A stretch of 58,591 nt of DNA, taken from the IMG/VR virus record IMGVR_UViG_3300045999_002215, positions 1 to 58,591 of that record; one strand, written 5' to 3'. This stretch comes from a virus. Position 1 is the first letter of the stretch. Every line of letters begins with the position of its first letter. The translations under genes were made by a program, and so were the position numbers. The notes beneath the pieces were generated by a model. The model had not been told where the DNA came from. It worked only from the letters and a program-made list of their open reading frames with translations, and did not search any database. Below are positions 49,335-54,665 of this stretch, piece after piece.

Positions 49335-49517
49335 ATGACAACCTACATGACGATCCTCTGGATCACAATACACAGCGGCCCGATGGCGGGCGAGACGTTT
49401 GGCATACCTTATGCTTTAAACGAGACCTGTCAAGCCGCCATGAAACCCGTGGGCGACACGTTAGACTACGACTACTCTATGAACTGTGAGAAGCTGCCTT
49501 TGGAGGTGACGGAATGA
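49335..49517 (+). CDS. small hypothetical protein (60 aa)
   Basis: A 60-residue protein with a mildly hydrophobic start (TTYMTILWITIHSGPMAGET) that is not a clear signal peptide, and two cysteines. GAGAGGAAAAC precedes ATG; stop overlaps the next ATG. Unknown family. Confidence 0.5.
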   Translation: MTTYMTILWITIHSGPMAGETFGIPYALNETCQAAMKPVGDTLDYDYSMNCEKLPLEVTE

Positions 49518-49714
49518 CCAGCGATTACAACGTATACAGCGGCAAGTTTTATGACAGCAGCGACATCGTGCTGAGCACGGGTCCGACACCACAGGCCGCG
49601 TGGTCCTTTGACCCAAACTTCTACGTCCGCTTCGAGGTGGGCCACAAGAAGCCGCACCTCGTCGCCCGCACCTTGCAGCGTTGGCTCTTGGGCATCTACT
49701 GGAGGGACGCATGA
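49514..49714 (+). CDS. small hypothetical protein (66 aa)
   Basis: A 66-residue aromatic protein (DYNVYSGKFYDSSDIVL; DPNFYVRFEVGHKKPHL). Overlaps both neighbours by four bases. Unknown family. Confidence 0.5.
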   Translation: MTSDYNVYSGKFYDSSDIVLSTGPTPQAAWSFDPNFYVRFEVGHKKPHLVARTLQRWLLGIYWRDA

Positions 49715-50157
49715 TGACTGACGCACCAGAACGGATTTGGATTGCTCCTTGGCGGGAAGGCGATTGGAGCGAGGGCGATTGGGACGACAACGAGGGCAAG
49801 ACGCTGAACGATAAGCCTTGCATCGAATACGTCCGCGCCGACCGCATCGAAGCCCTGACCGAGCAGCTTGCCGCCGCACGTCAGGACGCCAAGTTTGCGG
49901 AGGATGAGTTGGAAATGCAGGAGCAAGAAGCCTGCATGATGGAGAACGACTACATCAAGCTTGAGAAGGAGCGGGATGCCCTTGAAGCCAAGCTGGCGAA
50001 GGCGGAAGCTGGGCTGCTCGCCATTGCTAAGCGCGATGAGCAAATGATCTGGGGCGAAGACTATGAGGTGGAAGAAGCATTCAAAGATATGCGCGACATC
50101 GCCCTCGCCACCCTCGCAGAGATCAAAAAGGAGACACCCCATGATCCTACAACTTAA
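49711..50157 (+). CDS. coiled-coil protein (148 aa)
   Basis: ATG 49711 follows GGAGGGAC and overlaps the previous stop. The N-terminus DAPERIWIAPW and CIEYVRADRIEALTEQLAAA is a common phage/prophage pattern in alphaproteobacteria and others; a long coiled coil follows (EKERDALEAKLAKAEAGLLA). Function unknown. The 3' end overlaps the next gene by 17 bases. Confidence 0.65.
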   Translation: MMTDAPERIWIAPWREGDWSEGDWDDNEGKTLNDKPCIEYVRADRIEALTEQLAAARQDAKFAEDELEMQEQEACMMENDYIKLEKERDALEAKLAKAEAGLLAIAKRDEQMIWGEDYEVEEAFKDMRDIALATLAEIKKETPHDPTT

Positions 50158-50353
50158 CCCCCCGATCCCGCTGGACACGCCCAAGGGTCCAGCTCTGGCG
50201 CACCTCGTCATCGACTATGGGCCGGAGCACAACCTCTTCTGGGTCTGCTTTGGCGACCGCGACGGCGAGTGCTGGACGTGGGACAACTCCAAGGTCCGAG
50301 GCCAGAAGAACATCACCCACGGCAGGCTGGTAAAGGATGTGCCACATGAATGA
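50141..50353 (+). CDS. hypothetical protein (70 aa)
   Basis: A 70-residue protein starting MILQLNPPIPLDTPKGPALA and continuing HLVIDYGPEHNLFWVCFGDR. This start is widespread in proteobacterial phages and prophages with no known function. AAGGAGAC is the ribosome site. Confidence 0.65.
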   Translation: MILQLNPPIPLDTPKGPALAHLVIDYGPEHNLFWVCFGDRDGECWTWDNSKVRGQKNITHGRLVKDVPHE

Positions 50354-50546
50354 CGAGCTGAACGAGCTGTACAAAGAGCGGGCGGAGTACGCAGACATGG
50401 AAAGCTCCTGCCAAGACGCCAAGAAGTACACGCGGCACGGTGGTCTGTGGTGGCGGCTGTTCGATTTGCTTGAGCGGTTCGCCGTGGCGAGCAGGCAACA
50501 AGTCAACGAGGACATCGCAGAAGTCAAAGGAGAGAGACATGAATGA
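50346..50546 (+). CDS. small helical protein (66 aa)
   Basis: ATG 50346 overlaps the end of the previous gene by eight bases. Charged helices (DELNELYKERAEYADMESS; LLERFAVASRQQVNEDIAEV). Unknown family. Confidence 0.5.
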   Translation: MNDELNELYKERAEYADMESSCQDAKKYTRHGGLWWRLFDLLERFAVASRQQVNEDIAEVKGERHE

Positions 50547-50712
50547 CATTCGCATCTTCAAGGGCGATGGCAAGCGGGCCGAGGACGTGACCGGGGAGCT
50601 GGGTGATCGGATCAAGGCTCTGGTCTATGAGTATAGTGGGCGAATGCCCCTCGCTGCTGCCGTTGGTGTTCTGCATCTCGTAGCTTACGAAATAATAACG
50701 GACAGCGACTGA
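50539..50712 (+). CDS. small hypothetical protein (57 aa)
   Basis: ATG 50539 follows AAAGGAGAG inside the previous gene. The product is a 57-residue helical protein (RAEDVTGELGDRIKALVYEY, AAAVGVLHLVAYEIITDSD). Stop overlaps the next ATG (TGATG). Unknown family. Confidence 0.5.
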   Translation: MNDIRIFKGDGKRAEDVTGELGDRIKALVYEYSGRMPLAAAVGVLHLVAYEIITDSD

Positions 50713-50903
50713 TGAAGCCCTGCCCAACTTGCGGTAAACCGCCTTACGTCGAGGTTCACGCGCCGGAATGGTATGAGTTCACCGGCTCATGCCGGATACA
50801 CTGCTGCGGCCACTACGTATGCGCCGACGACATGCGGGACGCCCTGCGCGCGTGGTCCGAGCAGCCCCAACCGCGCTACATAGGGGAGATAACATCGCTA
50901 TGA
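50712..50903 (+). CDS. Lar-like zinc-ribbon protein (63 aa)
   Basis: Starts KPCPTCGKPPYVEVH, then SCRIHCCGHYVCADDMRDAL and RAWSEQP. This CP.CG ... C..CG ... A..AW layout resembles the Lar restriction-alleviation family, whose founding Rac-prophage member softens type I restriction. Many Lar-like phage proteins are untested, so the function is a possibility only. Confidence 0.65.
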   Translation: MKPCPTCGKPPYVEVHAPEWYEFTGSCRIHCCGHYVCADDMRDALRAWSEQPQPRYIGEITSL

Positions 50904-51085
50904 CCCGCCCCGCCAGCGACAGCCCCGGTGCCCGCGCTCTACGCGCTGCGGGTTACGTTAAACTACCCGGCTGGTGGGTTACCGAGGAACAGTTCGAGCT
51001 TATCAAATACATGGCAGAAAAGAACCTGCCAGAAGTCAACACTATCAAGGAGAGAGCCTATGATTGGCCGCAGAAGAATTACTAA
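50900..51085 (+). CDS. small hypothetical protein (61 aa)
   Basis: ATG 50900 overlaps the previous stop. The product ARALRAAGYVKLPGWWVTEE with QFELIKYMAEKNLPEVNTIK is a pattern I know from numerous phages, helical with a short basic start, possibly DNA-binding. AGGAGAGAGCC at its end is the ribosome site for the next gene. Confidence 0.6.
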   Translation: MTRPASDSPGARALRAAGYVKLPGWWVTEEQFELIKYMAEKNLPEVNTIKERAYDWPQKNY

Positions 51086-51326
51086 AGACATGCTCGAGGC
51101 AGCAGAACGTAAAGGCTGGAACAGCGCCCAAACCGCGCGGCACTACCAAACCCACAGCGCAGTCATCGACGACGCCTGCGAACGCTTTAGTGTTGTGCTA
51201 CCCGAACACGGCGCAGCACCCGCCCCACCTAAGAAGAAACCCAGCGCCGCGTGGTCTGCGGGTCCCGAGGCCATCAAACGTGCTCTTGAGAAAATGCAAC
51301 CCGCGTCCGGTGGGGCGAAAAGGTAA
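51060..51326 (+). CDS. small HTH protein (88 aa)
   Basis: ATG 51060. The first 50 residues contain a helix-turn-helix-like stretch (LEAAERKGWNSAQTARHYQT, HSAVIDDACERFSV); the rest is a basic Pro/Lys/Ala linker and a short helix (GPEAIKRALEKMQ). As last gene before the origin-like region it may bind there or regulate the accessory block. Its 3' end (from 51320) already belongs to the first long direct repeat. Confidence 0.6.
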   Translation: MIGRRRITKDMLEAAERKGWNSAQTARHYQTHSAVIDDACERFSVVLPEHGAAPAPPKKKPSAAWSAGPEAIKRALEKMQPASGGAKR

Positions 51327-51408
51327 TTTCAGGTACACCCTTGTAGCTTTTTGATGCTTGCGTTCGGAGTGAACGTTCGGGACTTACGTTCGAACGTTTA
51401 CCCGAACG
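51320..51408 (+). repeat. long direct repeat, copy 1
   Basis: Begins AAGGTAATTTCAGGTACACC, continues CTTGTAGCTTTT, then CGTTCG at 51361 and 51374, the double CGTTCGAACG at 51387-51396 and CGAACG at 51403-51408. Copy 2 lies exactly 180 bases downstream. Confidence 0.85.
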
Positions 51409-51499
51409 TAAGCCCGTCGCTTTTCAACCGGCTTGCTGCGGGTGCCTGTGTTTTTGCGAGCCTCAACCGCGTCCGCAATGCACTTTGGGAGAGTGCGAG

Positions 51500-51588
51500 A
51501 AGGTAATTTCGGGTATACCCTTGTAGCTTTTCGTGGTTAACGTTCGGAGTTAACGTTCGGAGTGATCGTTCGAACGTTTACCCGAACG
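51500..51588 (+). repeat. long direct repeat, copy 2
   Basis: Begins AAGGTAATTTCGGGTATACC, continues CTTGTAGCTTTT, with CGTTCG at 51541, 51554 and 51567 and CGAACG at 51571 and 51583, i.e. the same hexamer spacing as copy 1, plus an extra CGAACG at 51596. Confidence 0.85.
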
Positions 51589-51694
51589 TTTACTCCGAAC
51601 GTTTACCCAGCCCGACCAATGCCGAATCGCTCGATCGTCGGAGGAGAGGGACATTCGTCCTCTCTCCGGAGCCGATCAGCAGGTTCACCGAACG

Positions 51695-51777
51695 TACGTA
51701 AGTGCTTGTTTCTGCTGCGTTGTTTGGAGCTTGTGTTGGTTGCACTTGATGTGTTTCTGGCTTGGATACGTAAGTGC
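51695..51777 (+). repeat. direct repeat TACGTAAGTGC
   Basis: TACGTAAGTGC occurs at 51695-51705 and 51767-51777, each followed by a TGTTT stretch. The 72-base interval is about seven helical turns. Confidence 0.65.
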
Positions 51778-51874
51778 ATGTTTTTGTTGGCTTAGTCTTT
51801 GGTCGTTCAGAGTTAACGTTCAGTGGCTCCTCTCGAAGAGAGCGAACGTTCAAATCGACGATTAAAATTTGGGC

Positions 51875-51903
51875 TTTTCAAAACAGAGAAAATGCTGTAT
51901 AGT
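51875..51903 (+). promoter_or_regulatory. putative promoter TTTTCA-17-TATAGT with downstream inverted repeat
   Basis: -10 TATAGT (51898-51903) is good; the -35 TTTTCA (51875-51880) is weak. Just behind, GGTTTG/CAAACC (51917-51922, 51925-51930) forms a short inverted repeat at an operator position before the gene at 51957. Confidence 0.5.
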
Positions 51904-51956
51904 GCGGGTTGTGTGAGGTTTGGGCAAACCGGAGCGAACGAGAGAAAGGTTCCAAC

Positions 51957-52310
51957 ATGGAGATATTCAAAGAGGTGTTCCCTCAAGACAGCGACGTGGT
52001 CGTGCGTAAGACGCCCCAAGGGTTGCTGGTGTCTGTGAGGACGCCGAGGCCTCATCCGGTTTGGGCACCTCGTACGCCGTTCAAAGTGGCCGAGGCTGAG
52101 CTTAAAGATTGGCTGCTCGGAGCGGTGCGCTCAGACCCCGGTCGCGGTGCCTCGCATTACGCACGAGTGCCAAAGACTCACGGTGGGCCGGGAGCCTCTC
52201 AAGAGCGTAAAGAGAAGATGCTCAAACAGCTCCAGATCGAGGGGCTCTTGGTCTGCCGTGAAGAGCCAAAGCGCGTGGGTCGTAAACTGGGAGGCCTTTA
52301 CCCAGCATGA
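51957..52310 (+). CDS. 117-residue protein sharing a domain with the primase C-terminus
   Basis: ATG 51957 follows AGAAAGG. Residues about 55-115 (VRSDPGRGASHYARVP, GASQERKEKMLKQLQIEGLL) align with the last 80 residues of the Prim-Pol/helicase (VRRDPGKSRSYYERLP, CSQERKERAIESLL): about half of the 32 best residues are identical. The helical pattern suggests a winged-helix DNA-binding unit. It sits directly between the repeat-rich region and the small terminase gene, so it may bind the repeats as initiator, regulator or packaging factor. The N-terminal half is beta-rich and unknown. Confidence 0.65.
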   Translation: MEIFKEVFPQDSDVVVRKTPQGLLVSVRTPRPHPVWAPRTPFKVAEAELKDWLLGAVRSDPGRGASHYARVPKTHGGPGASQERKEKMLKQLQIEGLLVCREEPKRVGRKLGGLYPA

Positions 52311-52316
52311 CGGGGC

Positions 52317-52345
52317 TTGGCTTTTTGCGGCGGAGGAGCTATAAT
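52317..52345 (+). promoter_or_regulatory. possible promoter TTGGCT-17-TATAAT overlapping a start codon
   Basis: TTGGCT (52317-52322) and TATAAT (52340-52345), spacer 17, match the promoter family, but the -10 box overlaps the ATG at 52344. If used, its transcript would begin near the second ATG (52353). Confidence 0.4.
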
Positions 52346-52940
52346 GGGCGGTATGGCCACACAACCCAAACCCCAAGCCAAGACCGGAGCGCCGCGCAAG
52401 TACGACCGCGAGGTGGTGGGGCAGTACGTCTGCTCGCAACTCAAAGCTGGGCGCTCTCTCGACTCCATCTGTAAAGACGAAGGCATGCCGAGCATCTCCT
52501 CGTTCCTTACCTGGGTCGAGGAAGACAGCCCCGAGGGGCTTGCTGAGCACTACGCGCAGGCGCGCAAAATCGGCTACTCCCTGCTCGCCGACGAGATTAT
52601 CGCTCTGTCCGACAAGACGCACGAGTGGGTGACCATTCAGGAGCTCGACGGGGACGGGAAGCCGCTCTTCGACGCCAAAGGCGTACCCCGCCTAAAGCAG
52701 GTGCTACTCCCGCTCAACAGTGACGTCGTTGCGCATAAGCGCGTTCAAATTGACACGCGTAAGTGGATGCTCAGCAAGATGCTGCCGAAGGTATACGGCG
52801 ACAAAGTGACGCAGGAGCACACCGGCGCAGACGGCGGACCCATCGCGGTCGCAGCCGTAGACCTGAAGAACCTCAGCGACGAAGAACTGGAGGCAATGAA
52901 CCGCCTCATGCTCAAGGCGCGAGGTGCTGCTGGTAAATGA
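52344..52940 (+). CDS. terminase small subunit (Sf6-like)
   Basis: A 198-residue protein from ATG 52344 (GGAGGAG five bases upstream), or 195 from ATG 52353. The N-terminal half has a helix-turn-helix (GQYVCSQLKAGRSLDSICKD, GMPSISSFLTWVEED) and EHYAQARKIGYSLLADEIIA, matching Sf6-type small terminases that recognise the pac site. The C-terminal half has DKVTQEHTGADGGPIAVAAV and a helical end. It overlaps the large subunit gene by four bases. Sf6-type terminases imply headful packaging and circularly permuted DNA. Confidence 0.88.
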   Translation: MGGMATQPKPQAKTGAPRKYDREVVGQYVCSQLKAGRSLDSICKDEGMPSISSFLTWVEEDSPEGLAEHYAQARKIGYSLLADEIIALSDKTHEWVTIQELDGDGKPLFDAKGVPRLKQVLLPLNSDVVAHKRVQIDTRKWMLSKMLPKVYGDKVTQEHTGADGGPIAVAAVDLKNLSDEELEAMNRLMLKARGAAGK

Positions 52941-54508
52941 CCGCTCTGCCCAGCCCCGAGGTGATGTTGGACATGATCCGCAACGAGAAGGAGCGCAGAG
53001 CCGCTTCTGCCTCGTTGTATGAGTTCGTGCGGCAAGCGTGGCATGTGGTGGAGCCTGGCGTCCCGTTCATCCCCTCGTGGCACATCCGGGAGATCTGTGA
53101 GCACCTTGAAGCTGTGAGCGCCGGTGAGATACACCGCCTGCTCGTTAACATCCCGCCTCGCCACTCCAAGTCGACCATCGTCAGCGTCATGTGGCCGATG
53201 TGGGAGTGGCTGACAGACCCTGCTCAGAAGTTTCTGGCCGCGTCCTACTCAGGCAACCTGTCCATTCGTGACAACTTGAAAGCCCGACGCCTCATTCAAT
53301 CGCCCTGGTATCAAGAGCGTTGGGGGCAGATGTTCAAGCTGGCAGGCGACCAGAACGCCAAGCAGCGATTCGAGAACGACAAGACCGGCTACCGGCTCGC
53401 GACGTCGGTGGGTGGTACGGCAACGGGTGAAGGCGGCTCGCGCCTCATCCTGGACGACCCTCACGGCGCGCAGGACGCGCAGTCAGAGGCGATGCGCGAG
53501 TCTGCCCTTGAGTGGTTCGATCAAGTCTGGTCAACCCGACTCAACAACCCGAAGACCGACGCCATGGTCACGGTCATGCAGCGTCTGCACGAGCGGGACA
53601 TTAGCGGGCACATCATCGAGGACATCGGCGGCTGGGAGCACGTCTGCATCCCCGCCGAGTGGGACGGTAAGCGCCGCCATACCGTGCTGGGTCCGTACGA
53701 CCCGCGCAAGAAGATCGGTGAGCTGATTTGCCCCGAGCGGTTCGGTGACAAAGAGATCACCGCTCTCAAGCAGCTGCTCGGCGAGTACGGCACAGCAGGC
53801 CAGCTGCAGCAGGACCCCACCCCGACTGGCGGCGGTATTCTCAAGACCGTTCACTTCCAGCTGTGGCCTGCTGACAAGGGTCTGCCTCAGTTTGAATACA
53901 TCCTCCAGTCCTACGACTGCGCGTTCACCGAGAAGACGACCGGCGACCCCACTGCCTGCTCGGTATGGGCCATCTTCACGCACAACGGCGAGCGCAACGC
54001 GATGCTCATCGACGCGTGGGACGAGCACCTGTCCTACCCAGACCTGCGCACTCGCGCCATCAAGGAGTGGGGCACGGAGTACGGAGGCACCACAGTCAAA
54101 GACGGCATCCGCCGTCCGCGTCGTCCGGACCGCATCCTGGTCGAAGCCAAGGCCAGCGGACAATCGCTGCTGCAAGATTTGCGCTTGGCGAAAGTGCCTG
54201 CCGTCGGCTATAACCCTGGCATGGCCGACAAGGTGAGCCGCGCACACCAAGCCGCGCCGACCTTGGAGCTGGGTCTGTTGTGGGTGCCAGAGAGTGGGAA
54301 GAACCGGGGACAAGCGGTGAGCTGGGCGCAGCCGTTCATCAAGCAGCTGACCAAGTTCCCGGTAGCAGAGCATGACGACTACGTAGACACGTTCACTCAG
54401 GCAATCCTGTTCCTGAAGAACGACGGATGGTTTGAACTGCCGCAGGCTCGCGACCGTGATGAGCCCAAGCAGTATAAGCGCGAGAGGGTGAACCCATATG
54501 CCGTCTAA
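52937..54508 (+). CDS. terminase large subunit
   Basis: A 523-residue packaging motor. ATPase domain: Walker A-like NIPPRHSKST (71-80), Walker B SRLILDDPHG (Asp173, Asp174), coupling segment TDAMVTVMQRLHERDISGHI. Nuclease domain: ILQSYDCAF with Asp327, RILVEAKASGQSLLQDL, and HDDYVDTFTQAILFL with the terminal acidic pair. It docks on the portal, drives DNA into the head and cuts the concatemer. Family pattern is that of P22/Sf6-like and related terminases; its 3' end overlaps the next small gene by 11 bases. Confidence 0.93.
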   Translation: MTALPSPEVMLDMIRNEKERRAASASLYEFVRQAWHVVEPGVPFIPSWHIREICEHLEAVSAGEIHRLLVNIPPRHSKSTIVSVMWPMWEWLTDPAQKFLAASYSGNLSIRDNLKARRLIQSPWYQERWGQMFKLAGDQNAKQRFENDKTGYRLATSVGGTATGEGGSRLILDDPHGAQDAQSEAMRESALEWFDQVWSTRLNNPKTDAMVTVMQRLHERDISGHIIEDIGGWEHVCIPAEWDGKRRHTVLGPYDPRKKIGELICPERFGDKEITALKQLLGEYGTAGQLQQDPTPTGGGILKTVHFQLWPADKGLPQFEYILQSYDCAFTEKTTGDPTACSVWAIFTHNGERNAMLIDAWDEHLSYPDLRTRAIKEWGTEYGGTTVKDGIRRPRRPDRILVEAKASGQSLLQDLRLAKVPAVGYNPGMADKVSRAHQAAPTLELGLLWVPESGKNRGQAVSWAQPFIKQLTKFPVAEHDDYVDTFTQAILFLKNDGWFELPQARDRDEPKQYKRERVNPYAV

Positions 54509-54665
54509 AGAGAAGCCCGTCTGGGACAAGAAGCGTCCGAAGTCTCTTGGCGAGAGCAAACCGCTCTCCGACGCCAAGAAGGCCACCGCCAAGAGCATGG
54601 CTGAGAAGGCCGGTCGCCCTTACCCCAACCTCGTTGACAACATGCGAGCCGCGAGGAAGAAATGA
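54498..54665 (+). CDS. small basic protein (55 aa)
   Basis: A 55-residue Lys-rich protein (MPSKEKPVWDKKRPKSLGES; MAEKAGRPYPNLVDNMRAAR). ATG 54498 overlaps the large terminase by 11 bases and its stop overlaps the next ATG. Similar short basic proteins lie between terminase and portal in environmental phages, sometimes as a detached N-terminus of a virion protein. Confidence 0.6.
   Translation: MPSKEKPVWDKKRPKSLGESKPLSDAKKATAKSMAEKAGRPYPNLVDNMRAARKK

Larger units (their letters stand above)
51320..51850. other. gene-free repeat-rich region, candidate replication origin
   Basis: From 51327 to 51956 there is no convincing gene. The stretch has two about 89-base direct repeats exactly 180 bases apart (51320-51408, 51500-51588), at least eleven CGTTCG/CGAACG hexamers, the palindrome GGTATACC with a variant copy, and a second repeated motif TACGTAAGTGC. 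ORFs here are translations of the repeats. Iteron-like arrays next to a gene sharing a domain with the primase suggest an origin; a packaging (pac) or regulatory region beside the small terminase is the alternative. Confidence 0.6.

Noticed and set aside
51320-51601. CRISPR-like array
   Set aside because: Only two long repeats 180 bases apart with short hexamers in both orientations; no regular spacers and no cas genes.
51562-51853. Two short ORFs (one per strand) in the repeat-rich region
   Set aside because: Their N-termini are translations of the CGTTCG repeats (e.g. RTFTRTFTP), they lack ribosome sites and overlap each other.
53531-54598. 355-residue minus-strand ORF opposite the large terminase gene
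   Set aside because: Shadow of the terminase reading frame; no ribosome site and no recognisable motif.
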